Shown piece by piece: positions 36,249 to 45,806 of a stretch of 64,000 nt of DNA. The DNA lies in NCBI GenBank assembly GCA_022763825.1, contig JALEQX010000071.1:1-64000 (forward strand), given 5' to 3'. The notes below the pieces were generated by a model. That model did not search any database. It was given only the letters and a program-made list of their open reading frames with translations, and was not told the DNA's origin. The stretch is from Oscillospiraceae bacterium. Lineage in GTDB: Bacteria > Bacillota > Clostridia > Oscillospirales > Acutalibacteraceae. The position numbers and the translations under genes were made by a program. How positions within the stretch are numbered: the first letter of the stretch is position 1; each line of letters opens with the position of its first letter.

Positions 36249-37757
36249 TTATTTATCCGCCCAGTTCATAGACCTCTCGACAGCCTTTTTCCATCCCGCA
36301 TAAATTTTATCGCGTTCTTCCTTGCTCAGCTGAGGAACGAACTCTCTGGAAACCTCTCTGATTCCCTCGATTTCGGCTCTTGACTTCCATACCCCTACGG
36401 CAAGTCCGGCAAGATAAGCCGCGCCGAGAGCCGTAGTCTCTACGACCTTGGGACGGTTAACCGTAGTACCGATCATGTTAGCCTGAATCTGCATCATGAT
36501 ATTGCTTACGCTTGCGCCTCCGTCGACTCTCAGTTCTTCAAGACGGATATCCGAGTCGGCTTTCATAGCTTCGAGAAGGTCGGTCATCTGGAACGTAATG
36601 CTCTCCAAAACCGCACGCGCGATATGACGTTTATTCGTACCTCTCGTAATACCTACGATACAGCCTCTTGCATACATATCCCAGTACGGCGCACCGAGTC
36701 CGGTAAACGCGGGAACAAGATAAATTCCGTTAGCGTCGGGAACGCTCTCTGCAAGACGGTCGCACTCGGGCGCGCTCGAAATAAGCTCCATTTCGTCTCT
36801 TAACCACTGAATGACCGCGCCTGCGTTAAACGCGCTTCCCTCTATACTGTATTCAACTCTGCCGTCAATGCCCCATGCAATGCCGGTGAGAAGGTTATGT
36901 TTTGATTTAACTCGCTGTCCGCCTGTGTTCATAAGCAGGAAACAGCCGGTTCCGTACGTATTCTTTGCCTGACCGGGGCGGAAACATGCCTGACCGAACA
37001 GAGCGGCGGGCTGGTCGCCTACGGCGCTGGCCACGGGAACTCCCGCAAGAGCTTCGAGTCCGGGGATTCCGGGGGCAACCTCTCCGTAAACCTCGCTCGA
37101 GGGGCGAACCTCAGGAAGAATCGACATCGGAATACCGAGTTTATCGCAAAGATACTCGTCCCAGCAAAGTCTGTCTACGTCGAAAAGCATAGTTCTCGAA
37201 GCGTTCGAATAGTCGGTGATGTGAACCTTGCGTCCGGTAAGATTCCATATAAGCCATGTGTCGATTGTACCGAAAAGAAGATTTCCTTCGGCGGCAAGCT
37301 TGCGTGCCTTCTCGCAGTTATCGAGAATCCATTTAATTTTAGTACCCGAGAAGTACGCGTCTATAATAAGACCCGTGTGCTCCTGTATGTACTCGCCGAG
37401 CCCCTCCGCCTTTAACTGCTCGCACATCGGAGCAGTACGGCGGCACTGCCAAACGATAGCGTTATAAACGGGCTTGCCCGTGTTTTTATCCCAGAGAATC
37501 GTAGTCTCGCGCTGATTCGTAACGCCTATGGCGGCGATATCCTTAGCCTCTATTTTGCCCTCGACAAGCGCGTCGGCAATAGAGCGGAACTGACTGGTCA
37601 GTATCGCCTCCGGGTCATGCTCGACCCATCCGGCCTTGGGGTAAATCTGCGGAAATTCATACTGTGCCTTTGATACGATTTCACCTTTTTTGTTGAAAAC
37701 TATGGTTCTTGAGCTTGTCGTTCCCTGGTCGAGAGCGATAATATATTTTTTAGACAT
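36249..37757 (-). CDS. glpK: Glycerol kinase
   Basis: ATP-dependent phosphorylation of glycerol to glycerol 3-phosphate in the cytoplasm. The length of 502 residues is typical. The FGGY signatures are clear: [17 protein letters not shown] at the start, [26 protein letters not shown], and the C-terminal [21 protein letters not shown]. It has its own promoter and terminator, and a GGGAGG ribosome site. It is divergent from an iron-type alcohol dehydrogenase, which may point to glycerol metabolism; no glpF or glpD adjoins it. Confidence 0.97.
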   Translation of the reverse strand: MSKKYIIALDQGTTSSRTIVFNKKGEIVSKAQYEFPQIYPKAGWVEHDPEAILTSQFRSIADALVEGKIEAKDIAAIGVTNQRETTILWDKNTGKPVYNAIVWQCRRTAPMCEQLKAEGLGEYIQEHTGLIIDAYFSGTKIKWILDNCEKARKLAAEGNLLFGTIDTWLIWNLTGRKVHITDYSNASRTMLFDVDRLCWDEYLCDKLGIPMSILPEVRPSSEVYGEVAPGIPGLEALAGVPVASAVGDQPAALFGQACFRPGQAKNTYGTGCFLLMNTGGQRVKSKHNLLTGIAWGIDGRVEYSIEGSAFNAGAVIQWLRDEMELISSAPECDRLAESVPDANGIYLVPAFTGLGAPYWDMYARGCIVGITRGTNKRHIARAVLESITFQMTDLLEAMKADSDIRLEELRVDGGASVSNIMMQIQANMIGTTVNRPKVVETTALGAAYLAGLAVGVWKSRAEIEGIREVSREFVPQLSKEERDKIYAGWKKAVERSMNWADK

Positions 37758-37790
37758 GACAGCCTCCCGGTTGATAAAAACTATATAAGC

Positions 37791-37820
37791 ATTTTACACC
37801 ATTTTCATATCGATTGTCAA
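37791..37820 (-). promoter_or_regulatory. Promoter of glpK
   Basis: On the minus strand TTGACA (37820-37815) and TAAAAT (37796-37791) with an 18-base spacer, 34 bases before the ATG. Confidence 0.75.
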
Positions 37821-37878
37821 GAAAGATATGTTAAATACGATAAATTATTATTTTTTTTATAAGAATGTTAAAAACGCT

Positions 37879-37907
37879 TTGCAAATACTCTTTATATATT
37901 GTATACT
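37879..37907 (+). promoter_or_regulatory. Promoter of the alcohol dehydrogenase gene
   Basis: TTGCAA (37879-37884) and TATACT (37902-37907), 17-base spacer. Confidence 0.6.
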
Positions 37908-37951
37908 TAATTTATATTAATTACTTTCTTAATTTTTTGGAGATGTTTTTA

Positions 37952-39058
37952 ATGAATATTTCTTCATATATGCCCGCAAGGGTGATAAACTCGCGTGACT
38001 GCGTAACAAACTCAGCCGGCGTTTTTTCTTCTTTCGGCAAAAAATGCCTTATCGTAACGTCCGGCTCCGCCGCAAAGAAAAGCGGAGCTTTGTCCGACAC
38101 TCAAAAGGCGCTTGAAAACGCGGGGGTCGAGTATGAAATTTTTGATTCGATTACAGAGAATCCGCTGACGTCAGACTGTTTTAAAGCCGGAGAAAAAGCG
38201 AGGAATATTTCCGCCGATTTTATCATAGGAATAGGCGGAGGCTCTCCTCTCGACGCTTCAAAAGCCGCCGCGATTTACGCTTCGAACAAGGACATGCACG
38301 AAACCGATATTTACTCTCGTTCGGGATGTAATGCTCCTCTGCCGGTTATCCTCATCGGAACCACGGCCGGAACGGGAAGCGAGGTCACGGGCGTTTCCGT
38401 TCTTACAAATTCCGAAACAGGATGCAAAAAGAGCATTTCGGGTCCCGACTGCTATGCGAAAGTATCGTTCTGCGATTCGAAATATACGTTTTCCGTTCCA
38501 TACTCGGTTACGGTTTCATCGGGTCTTGACGCGTTCGCACACTGTGTAGAATCATATTTTGCAAAAAATTCAAATGAGCTGTCCGTCATGTATGCAAAAC
38601 GCGGAATCGAGCTTTTATGGAAAAATCTTGTTATGTTTTATAACGAAAAAAGACTTCCGACCGAGTGCGAGAGGGACGAGCTTTACACCGCTTCCCTTTT
38701 GGGCGGTCTTGCGATAAATATAACGGGAACGTGTTTTCCGCACACCGTAGGTTACGTCCTGACCGAGGATTTCGGCATTCCGCACGGCAGAGCGTGCACG
38801 GCGTTTATGAACGAATACGTTTCTCTCGCCGTTAAATACGAGAAAGAAAAAGCGGACGAATTTTTCCGTGTTATAAATTCGGACAGAGATACGTTCGAAA
38901 GAATAATAAACTCTCTTACCGATGTCAAAATTAAAATGAGCGAAGAAGAAATTGATTCATACTCAAAACGCTGGGTAAACGGCGTTAAGAATTTTGAAAG
39001 AACGCCCGGAAACTTCACACACGAAACTGCGCGCGCAATTCTCAAAAAATTCTTATAA
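37952..39058 (+). CDS. Iron-containing alcohol dehydrogenase
   Basis: 368 residues from the ATG at 37952, which has TGGAG nine bases upstream; the longer frame starting at 37865 would begin ahead of the promoter and is rejected. Group III dehydrogenase features are NAD-binding GGGSPLDASKAAAIYA, GTTAGTGSEVTGVSVL, the metal histidines in SGLDAFAHCVESY and FPHTVGYVLTEDFGIPHGRA. The family includes butanol, 1,3-propanediol and other dehydrogenases; substrate cannot be read from sequence. It is divergent from glpK across about 190 bases. Confidence 0.93.
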   Translation: MNISSYMPARVINSRDCVTNSAGVFSSFGKKCLIVTSGSAAKKSGALSDTQKALENAGVEYEIFDSITENPLTSDCFKAGEKARNISADFIIGIGGGSPLDASKAAAIYASNKDMHETDIYSRSGCNAPLPVILIGTTAGTGSEVTGVSVLTNSETGCKKSISGPDCYAKVSFCDSKYTFSVPYSVTVSSGLDAFAHCVESYFAKNSNELSVMYAKRGIELLWKNLVMFYNEKRLPTECERDELYTASLLGGLAINITGTCFPHTVGYVLTEDFGIPHGRACTAFMNEYVSLAVKYEKEKADEFFRVINSDRDTFERIINSLTDVKIKMSEEEIDSYSKRWVNGVKNFERTPGNFTHETARAILKKFL

Positions 39059-39093
39059 AAAAGAACGGAACGAAAACCGCTCCGTCCGAATAT

Positions 39094-39786
39094 TTACTTT
39101 ACTTTCATTCCCGTTTTTGCGTCGACGATGTTTTTATACAGCGCGATCTGATTCGAGGAAATGAATTTATCGACGTGCATACTGCCGAAGTACCATTTTT
39201 TATAAGTACACTGACGGCTCAGCTCGTCAAAAAACGTGTTAAGCGCGGAGACCTTAGCCTCCTCTTTCGTATTGAGAAGCAGGAATTCTCTCGTCTTTGC
39301 CGGAGGCTCGTGGGTTACAATCACGTCGACGTTATAGTCGACAAGCTCCATAACTCCTACGCCCGAGAGAAGCTCGTCACGGCTCGGAAGCTCCGCTCCG
39401 CCCAATTCGTCGCCGACCTCAACGTATTCTGCGTCGGGAAGCTCTCCCCCGCCCATGGTAAAAATGCTCATGCCGTCTATGCGGTACAGCTGACCGCGCA
39501 TGAGGTGATAGAGATTGCCCGATATACGGTGAACCTTTCCGCCGTTGAATTTAGTGACGGGATAACGGTCGAGCAGACCGAAATTCTCATGCGTGCCGTC
39601 TATAAAGCAGATATTGTAACGCCTTTTTCCGAGACTTCTCAATATCTTATCCTCGCGTTTGGAGTTGTCCCAAACGAATCCGAAATCTCCGCATATTATC
39701 AAAGTATCGCCCGGCTCCATAAATTTAAGAGCGGACGGTGAAAGACGGCTGATATCTCCGTGGGTATCGCCCGTAACATAAACCAT
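39094..39786 (-). CDS. Calcineurin-like metallophosphoesterase
   Basis: 230 residues. The metal-binding motifs appear in order: VTGDTHGDISRL, IICGDFGFVWD, IDGTHENF, and VIVTHEPPA. There is no signal peptide or membrane segment, so it is cytosolic. The family covers protein phosphatases and nucleotide phosphodiesterases; the substrate is unknown. It converges on the alcohol dehydrogenase gene with only 35 bases between, and a weak hairpin may separate them. Confidence 0.92.
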   Translation of the reverse strand: MVYVTGDTHGDISRLSPSALKFMEPGDTLIICGDFGFVWDNSKREDKILRSLGKRRYNICFIDGTHENFGLLDRYPVTKFNGGKVHRISGNLYHLMRGQLYRIDGMSIFTMGGGELPDAEYVEVGDELGGAELPSRDELLSGVGVMELVDYNVDVIVTHEPPAKTREFLLLNTKEEAKVSALNTFFDELSRQCTYKKWYFGSMHVDKFISSNQIALYKNIVDAKTGMKVK

Positions 39787-39846
39787 AAAATTACCCTCTT
39801 AATCGGTTATTGAATATATTATACACTATTCTTCAGGTGAATGTCT

Positions 39847-41493
39847 ATGAAAAAATGCATTATTTTTATTATAACTTTATTGATAACGATTTTTTCCGTT
39901 TTGCCGATAGGCGCGTCGGCGGCGTACAACTCGTCCGTCGAGCTTGACAGCGAAATATATCTGCTCGTCAGCAAGGACAGCGGAACGGTGGTTTTCTCTC
40001 AGAATCCCGACGAAAAGGCAAGCCCTGCTTCGCTCGTAAAAATAGTAACCGCAATACTGACCGTCGAGAACTGCAAAAATCTTGACGAGAAGGTTACCGT
40101 TAATTCAACGGCGATACGTCCGCTTGACAATACGGGCAGCACGATGGCGGGACTCGTTCCCGGTGAGGAAATAAGCGTAAGGGATCTTCTTTACTGTTTA
40201 ATGCTCCAAAGTGCAAACGACGCGGCAAACGTTCTTGCGGAATATACAGCGGGAGATATCGATTCATTTGTAAAAATGATGAATAAATTCGTCACCGATT
40301 TAGGATGTACGAATACGCATTTTGCAAACCCTCACGGTCTTGACGACGAAAATCAATACACGACGGCAAACGACCTCGTAAAAATCACAAAACACATGCT
40401 TGATATCCCTGTTCTCGCCGAGATTACCGACACGGTATACTACACGGTTCAACCGACGAATAAGACAAACGAGGAACGCAACCTTATCACGAGTGTGGAT
40501 ATTATAAACAGCTACCGCGGACTTTATTATTATGAATACGCAAGCGGTATAAAAACAGGCTATACTTCAAAAGCCGGCAGAAGCGTCGTCACAACCGCGA
40601 CAAAGAACGGATATACTTACATAGCCGTTGCGATGAAAGCGCCGAATATTGATAAAGACGGCGACGGTTACAACGACAACACAGCCCTGCTCGACTGCAA
40701 AAGAATGTTTAAATGGGCGTTTGCAAACATGAAACTCGCAACTGTCGCGGACACGTCGACATACGTATGCGAACTGCCCGTGAAGCTGTCCGCCGACGCA
40801 GACCATATCAGGGTCGTTCCCGCCGAAAAGGTCAACGCCCTCGTTCCGTCGGGAGTCGACGAATCAAGCGTAAACTTTGAACCCGATTTGCCGGAGTCGG
40901 TAAACGCGCCGATAAAGAAAGGCGAAAAAGTCGGGCATGCAAAAATCATGTATGCGGATTCCGTTGTTGCGGAGGTAGACCTCGTTTCGGGCGACGACGT
41001 TAACGTAAATGCTCTTATGTTCGTTTTAAATTTAATTAAAACGGTGCTTACATCGCCGATATTTTTAACCGTTCTCGCGGTTGCCGGCATCGGCGCGGGC
41101 GTATATATTTACATAGTCGCGCATAAGGGCAGAAAAAAAGTTTCAAAATACAAACAAAGAATCGAAAACAGAATAGACGACGAGGACGACGACGAAACGA
41201 TAATAAGAAAATCCGAGGCGGATTCCGACAGAATTAAATCTAAAATGAGCCGTTCGGCAAAAAGAAAGCAATCCGAAAAAAATAAGAACGTAATGTCCGT
41301 TTCCGACTTTATGTCAAAGGCGAAATCAACCGGCAGACAAATCGGGAAGAACATTTCGGAACTGACCGGAAACGAATCGAAAAATAAAAAAGATTCGGAC
41401 GATAAAAATAATAAAAACGATAAAAACCGACCCGCTCCCCCGTCCGCAAATGTCGGAGACGAGGACGAGTTTGATTTCAGTCTGTTTGAGTAA
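39847..41493 (+). CDS. D-alanyl-D-alanine carboxypeptidase with long cytoplasmic tail
   Basis: 548 residues from the ATG at 39847 (AGGTGA six bases upstream; the ATG at 39841 abuts it). A signal sequence (CIIFIITLLITIFSVLPIGASA) precedes the low-molecular-weight PBP catalytic domain: SLVK in ASPASLVKIVTA, SAN in LQSANDAANVLAEY, and KTG in SGIKTGYTSKAGRS. A beta domain follows. A membrane helix (SPIFLTVLAVAGIGAGVYIYIV, about 405-430) leads to a tail of about 120 residues rich in Lys, Asp, Glu and Asn. Usual family members end in a short membrane-binding helix and are near 400 residues, so the tail is unusual. Confidence 0.94.
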   Translation: MKKCIIFIITLLITIFSVLPIGASAAYNSSVELDSEIYLLVSKDSGTVVFSQNPDEKASPASLVKIVTAILTVENCKNLDEKVTVNSTAIRPLDNTGSTMAGLVPGEEISVRDLLYCLMLQSANDAANVLAEYTAGDIDSFVKMMNKFVTDLGCTNTHFANPHGLDDENQYTTANDLVKITKHMLDIPVLAEITDTVYYTVQPTNKTNEERNLITSVDIINSYRGLYYYEYASGIKTGYTSKAGRSVVTTATKNGYTYIAVAMKAPNIDKDGDGYNDNTALLDCKRMFKWAFANMKLATVADTSTYVCELPVKLSADADHIRVVPAEKVNALVPSGVDESSVNFEPDLPESVNAPIKKGEKVGHAKIMYADSVVAEVDLVSGDDVNVNALMFVLNLIKTVLTSPIFLTVLAVAGIGAGVYIYIVAHKGRKKVSKYKQRIENRIDDEDDDETIIRKSEADSDRIKSKMSRSAKRKQSEKNKNVMSVSDFMSKAKSTGRQIGKNISELTGNESKNKKDSDDKNNKNDKNRPAPPSANVGDEDEFDFSLFE

Positions 41494-41508
41494 AAGGGAG
41501 TGATGAAA

Positions 41509-42087
41509 ATGAAAAAAAGAATTATAACCGCTCTTATCGCCGTTATTTCGGTTTTAAGCCTCTGCGCGTGCACAAACGGCTCCGTTTCGGACGAGCCGTC
41601 GACCGATAAAGCAAATTCACAGGCGAATTCCGAGTCCTCAATACCGCTCGAGGGTGAGTCGGGATATGCCGATTACTGCGTAAAAATTGCTCAAAACGAA
41701 CTCGAGAAACTCGATTTTTCATCCGCACAGCCCGTTGAAGTACAGAACAAAGCGTATGCAAAGACCGTCACATATACGAATACGGACGGAAATACACAGT
41801 ACGTCGGTTACAACGAAAACGGGGACGAAATATTCAAATCAATTCAGATGTACAAGGATTCGAAAGAATATATTTACGCAGAGTATAAAAATGAAAAACT
41901 CGCCGTGCTATCTCTCAACGGCTCGGATTCGTCGCTGTTTTTCACGTTTGACAACGGCAAACTGATAGAATACACCGTCACAAACGGACTCGAGGGTTAT
42001 AACAAGGAAGTACGTCATTACACGGATAACGGACTTACAAAGGTTGAAATATTCGACCCCGACGGCAATAAATTACTGGACAAATAA
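41509..42087 (+). CDS. Predicted lipoprotein of unknown function
   Basis: 192 residues from the ATG at 41509, chosen because GGGAG lies nine bases upstream; GTG 41500 and ATG 41503 are in frame but too close to it. The N-terminus KKRIITALIAVISVLSLCAC ends in a lipobox-like cysteine, followed by a Ser/Asn-rich linker. The mature part has repeated beta strands that look like a YD-type or PepSY-like pattern (KTVTYTNTDGNTQYVGYNEN, EVRHYTDNGLTKVEIFDPDG). I do not recognise a family. It follows the carboxypeptidase by 15 bases and is probably in its operon. Confidence 0.85.
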   Translation: MKKRIITALIAVISVLSLCACTNGSVSDEPSTDKANSQANSESSIPLEGESGYADYCVKIAQNELEKLDFSSAQPVEVQNKAYAKTVTYTNTDGNTQYVGYNENGDEIFKSIQMYKDSKEYIYAEYKNEKLAVLSLNGSDSSLFFTFDNGKLIEYTVTNGLEGYNKEVRHYTDNGLTKVEIFDPDGNKLLDK

Positions 42088-42167
42088 GTTATTTTTCTTT
42101 AATTTAATTATAATTCGGTTTTTGTATGCTAACATTATATTATAAATAATTACCCGGAGGTGCTGTT

Positions 42168-42308
42168 ATGTTCGAGTTCGGTAAAGATTATGACGTTAAT
42201 CAGCTTCTTGCAGACCTTTTTGCACTGCTCATTAAAATAATCGCGTTCATTAAGGGCGACGATTCCGCATTTGACGGTGTTACGATTTTCCACGGTCTGA
42301 AAAAGTAA
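42168..42308 (+). CDS. Small protein of 46 residues
   Basis: Short open frame with a strong CGGAGG site seven bases before the ATG and a perfect terminator right after the stop. The protein starts MFEFGKDYDVNQLL and has a central hydrophobic amphipathic helix (ADLFALLIKIIAFIKG, about 15-30), then a polar end (GVTIFHGLKK). Its size and helix could fit a membrane-associated small protein, a bacteriocin-like peptide or a toxin, and none of these is established. It lies 80 bases after the lipoprotein gene. Confidence 0.75.
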   Translation: MFEFGKDYDVNQLLADLFALLIKIIAFIKGDDSAFDGVTIFHGLKK

Positions 42309-42321
42309 AAGATAACAAAAT

Positions 42322-42360
42322 AAAAGCTGTTCGGAGGTTAAAAATCCGGACAGCTTTTTT
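42322..42360. terminator. Bidirectional terminator
   Basis: AAAAGCTGTTCGGA (42322-42335) pairs with TCCGGACAGCTTTT (42345-42358). T-runs on both strands serve the small gene (plus) and aroA (minus). Confidence 0.9.
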
Positions 42361-42375
42361 TCATATAAAGCTTTA

Positions 42376-43584
42376 TTATTCTATATCAAATTTAACCGCC
42401 AATGTTTTGAGCTTATCGAAATAATCGGGCAGACTCTTATTTATCGCCTGCGCATTCGTTATAACTCCCCCTGTTTTTGAGAGAATCAGCGACATAGCCA
42501 TAACTATTCTGTGGTCGTTATGGGAATCGATTTCGCATGTCGGTTCACTAAGCGGGGCGGATATGACAGTAACTTTACTGTCCTCCTCGTAAACGTAGGC
42601 GCCGACCTTTTCGAGTTCCGTTTTCATCGAGGAAATGCGGTCGCTCTCTTTTATTCTCAGTCTGTCCGTTCCGGTAAACACACCGCCGTGATTCGCCGCC
42701 GCAACTGCAAACAGAACCGGTCCTAAATCGGGACAGTCGGAAATATCGAGCTCGGCTTTACCATTAGTCAAAGCCTTAAAATACTCCTTATAAACCCTGT
42801 CGCCCTGAAGACTGTTTTCATCAAGTCCCGTAACATTAACATGTCCGCCGACAGTATTGAACGCGTCAAATGCACATGCGTTCGAGTAATCGCCCTCTAC
42901 CGTAACGTCACAGGGGACAAAATGCTGATTACCCTTAATAAACAGCGTGTTTTCGTCAGTCCATTCGACTTTTACGCCGAATGCTTCAAGGCTTTTAATA
43001 GTTAAATCTATGTATGATCTGCTCTCGACGGGAGGAATAATTTCAAGAACGCTGTCAGAATCAAGATTCGGCAGAGCAAACAGAAGTCCGCTGACAAACT
43101 GACTGCTGACATTGCCCGCGATTTTAATATTGCCGGGCTTTAAACTGCCCTTTGCAAGAATATAATCGTCCCCTCGTTTAAACTTAATACCCTGTCTTGC
43201 AAAAAGTTCCTCGTAAACGCTCTGCGGACGGCGGATAAGGTACTCAGTTCCGTTGAATTCGCATCTCTCACCGCACAGGAGCGCAATGGGAATCATAAAT
43301 CTCAATGTACTTCCGCTCTCACGGCATTTGAGCGCACCGGAAGGAATGAACGAGCGAACGTCTATACCGTCGACAATAACGTAATCGTTTTTCCTCTCGC
43401 ACTTTGCGCCGAGTGTTTCGAGGCAGTCAAGAGTCGCGAGAATATCGTTGGAATACGCGATATTTTTAATAACGCTTCTGCCATTTGCAAGGCACGCGCA
43501 TATCAGAAGTCTGTGCGCCATGCTTTTTGACGGCGGAGCCTCTACGGTACCGACCGCCGACGAAGAATAAAATTTAACGTTCAT
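42376..43584 (-). CDS. aroA: 3-phosphoshikimate 1-carboxyvinyltransferase (EPSP synthase)
   Basis: Penultimate shikimate-pathway enzyme. It has 402 residues, somewhat short of the typical 425-430. Motifs include PPSKSMAHRLLICACLANG (shikimate phosphate site), LKCRESGSTLRFMIPIALLCG, VSSQFVSGLLFALP, and RIKESDRISSMKTELEKVGA near the C-terminus, with HNDHRIVMAMSL. GGGGAGG precedes the ATG. It is separate from the main aromatic operon at 51.6-58.4 kb, which lacks aroA, so the two loci together complete the pathway. Confidence 0.95.
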   Translation of the reverse strand: MNVKFYSSSAVGTVEAPPSKSMAHRLLICACLANGRSVIKNIAYSNDILATLDCLETLGAKCERKNDYVIVDGIDVRSFIPSGALKCRESGSTLRFMIPIALLCGERCEFNGTEYLIRRPQSVYEELFARQGIKFKRGDDYILAKGSLKPGNIKIAGNVSSQFVSGLLFALPNLDSDSVLEIIPPVESRSYIDLTIKSLEAFGVKVEWTDENTLFIKGNQHFVPCDVTVEGDYSNACAFDAFNTVGGHVNVTGLDENSLQGDRVYKEYFKALTNGKAELDISDCPDLGPVLFAVAAANHGGVFTGTDRLRIKESDRISSMKTELEKVGAYVYEEDSKVTVISAPLSEPTCEIDSHNDHRIVMAMSLILSKTGGVITNAQAINKSLPDYFDKLKTLAVKFDIE

Positions 43585-43634
43585 AATTTATCCTCCCCGT
43601 TTTTTTTATATTCTAATTTTTATCTGACTCTTTG

Positions 43635-44996
43635 TCAAGTTTTTTCGGCGTCTCTTGTCAGGTTTCGCATCCAGTTAAACCTGTTTATCTTAACCGCCGC
43701 GACAAAACACTTTAAAATCTGGTCGCTTTTGAGACATAAAAACGTAATCCACGGCGACGCTCCGAGCTTTACGGATATTAATGCAGACGGAATAACGACT
43801 AAAAACACGAATATCGTATCGTTTTTGAACACGAATCCTATATCACCGCCCGATTTTACGAGTCCGAACAGACATGCGCACTGATAGCACGTTCCGATCA
43901 TCGTAACGGACAGAACGTTTATAAACTGCTTTGCATACGCGCCCGCCTCCTCGCTTACATTATAAAACGAGATAAACGGATTCTTTATTAAAAACAGTGT
44001 AAGTCCAGTCACGATTCCGAGCCCGAGGAAAATCACCTGCACGGTTTTTGCGTACTCTATCATCTTATCGCGTTTGCCCGCGCCGACGGTTTTACCCGTT
44101 ATAATTCCGACCGCGGCCGCCATGCCGTTCATTGTTACGTATGCGAGATTGTTGAGCATATTCGCAATGCTTACGGCGGCGGTTACTTCCTTGCCCATGT
44201 GACCGATGATAACGCTGTTTGCCATCATGTTGCACGCCCAAACTATCTGACCCGCGATAATCGGCGAACCGTATTTGATAAAATCCTTTAACAGAATTCT
44301 ATCAAACGTAAGCAGATCTTTAACGGAAAGCTTAAGCTTTTTATCTATAATAAAGACGTATATTATCATGATAACGCATTCGCATATTCTCGCCGTAAGC
44401 GTAGCGATCGCCGCGCCCCGTACACCGAGGACGGGAAAACCGAATTTTCCGAATATCAATACATAATTGAGCGCAACGTCGACAACGAGCGTTACGAGCG
44501 AAACCGCCATGCCTATATTCGCAGTCTCCACGCTTCTCATAGAGGCTATGAGCGACTGCGTTATGCAAAAGAACACAAACGAATAGCACAGCACACCGAG
44601 ATATTCGCGCCCGCTTGAAATAACAGCGGAATCGGGTGAAAAAAGCGAAATGACCCACCCCGGGGAAACGGCGCATATTATACTTACGATAAGACCGAAT
44701 ATTACGGAAAATTTAAGACCGATTGATACTATCTTCTTAATACTTCCCGTATCTCTTTTTCCCCAGTACTGCGCGGAAAGAACGAGAATCGCGCCCTCGA
44801 TTCCCGTTGAAAAAACCTGCATGAGCGTCTGAACCTGGTTGCCCATATAGACGCCGGATATCGCGCTGTCGCCGAGCGAGCCTATCATCAGGTTGTCGGC
44901 AAGTCCCACGCAGAACGTTATTAAATTCTGCAAAGCTATCGGAATCGACAGTTTTATAAGCGTAGAATAAAAGCTTTTATCACGAGTTATTATCAT
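43635..44996 (-). CDS. MATE family efflux transporter
   Basis: 453 residues with about 12 hydrophobic helices. The N-terminal motif LIKLSIPIALQNLITFCVGLADNLMIGSLGDSAISGVYMGNQV is typical of the MATE family, and the second half repeats the pattern (LAYVTMNGMAAAVGIITGKTVGAGKRDKM). It exports drugs or metabolites using Na+ or H+. No ribosome site is obvious before the ATG. It follows the tyrosine phosphatase by nine bases, so it is probably the last gene of a three-gene group. Confidence 0.94.
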   Translation of the reverse strand: MIITRDKSFYSTLIKLSIPIALQNLITFCVGLADNLMIGSLGDSAISGVYMGNQVQTLMQVFSTGIEGAILVLSAQYWGKRDTGSIKKIVSIGLKFSVIFGLIVSIICAVSPGWVISLFSPDSAVISSGREYLGVLCYSFVFFCITQSLIASMRSVETANIGMAVSLVTLVVDVALNYVLIFGKFGFPVLGVRGAAIATLTARICECVIMIIYVFIIDKKLKLSVKDLLTFDRILLKDFIKYGSPIIAGQIVWACNMMANSVIIGHMGKEVTAAVSIANMLNNLAYVTMNGMAAAVGIITGKTVGAGKRDKMIEYAKTVQVIFLGLGIVTGLTLFLIKNPFISFYNVSEEAGAYAKQFINVLSVTMIGTCYQCACLFGLVKSGGDIGFVFKNDTIFVFLVVIPSALISVKLGASPWITFLCLKSDQILKCFVAAVKINRFNWMRNLTRDAEKT

Positions 44997-45005
44997 AATA
45001 AATTG

Positions 45006-45806
45006 TTAATTTATACTCTCGGTATATTTATTTCTCAATGTATTAATTTCGTCAGCCGTAAGTCCTATTCCGTTTTCAAAATAACCCTCAACGCTTCCGA
45101 AATCGTTTTTCATTCTGCCGATAACATGTTCAATGTATTTTTCGCTCACGCTGAGCAGAGCATAGATATAATCTCTTATCGCCTTTGCTCCGGGATATGT
45201 CAGGAACATTTCGAGCTTTTCCTCACGCTCTTTCTCTGTAAAGAAATTCGTAAGCATAAAGTCCTCGGCAATGGTCTCCTCGTCAACGCCGAGAGCCAAT
45301 TCGGCAAGAGCCGCCGCCATGCCCGCTCTGTCCTTGCCCGCGCTGCAATGCCATAAAACGCATCCGTCGGTTTCAAGCAGTATGTCGAAAAACTTACGGT
45401 ATTCGCTCATGCCGTGTTCGGAAAATAAAAATTTATCATACATTTTGCACATATACGTATCTGGGTCGGTTTTTATATCGATTCCGTTTGTGAAAAGCTC
45501 AAGTCCCGTAGCCTTTTCATGCGTAACGCCCATAGCCGACTCGGTAAGCGGTGTCAGCCTGTAATACTTCGCACCCTTTAAAACAATGTCGGGAGCTTCT
45601 TTTGCTTCAAGGTCGGTTCTTAAATCAATTACGGCTTTGACTTTATATTTATTTTCGAGTATGTCAATATCGCGTTCGGACAGCGAAGCAAGATTACCGC
45701 TTCGAATGAGCAGTCCGTCCTTTATTTTCTTACCGCCGAACGATATATTACCGAGGTCTCTTGTATTTCCCGCACCGTCGAGCACGATTTTTTCTCTTAT
45801 TATCAT
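45006..45806 (-). CDS. Tyrosine phosphatase-like protein
   Basis: 266 residues with no signal or membrane helix. The cysteine phosphatase P-loop is complete: HCSAGKDRAG (Cys154, Arg160). The N-terminus (NTRDLGNISFGGKKIKDGLLIRSGNL) and VIDLRTDLEAKE are typical of the Y_phosphatase3 family of bacterial tyrosine or dual-specificity phosphatases. Its ATG overlaps the radical SAM stop (ATGA). A link between a phosphatase and an SAM enzyme is not obvious, and substrate is unknown. Confidence 0.92.
   Translation of the reverse strand: MIIREKIVLDGAGNTRDLGNISFGGKKIKDGLLIRSGNLASLSERDIDILENKYKVKAVIDLRTDLEAKEAPDIVLKGAKYYRLTPLTESAMGVTHEKATGLELFTNGIDIKTDPDTYMCKMYDKFLFSEHGMSEYRKFFDILLETDGCVLWHCSAGKDRAGMAAALAELALGVDEETIAEDFMLTNFFTEKEREEKLEMFLTYPGAKAIRDYIYALLSVSEKYIEHVIGRMKNDFGSVEGYFENGIGLTADEINTLRNKYTESIN

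Noticed and set aside
37865..37951. N-terminal extension of the alcohol dehydrogenase
   Set aside because: It would start upstream of the predicted -35 and -10 boxes, and the family begins at the ATG with TGGAG at nine bases.
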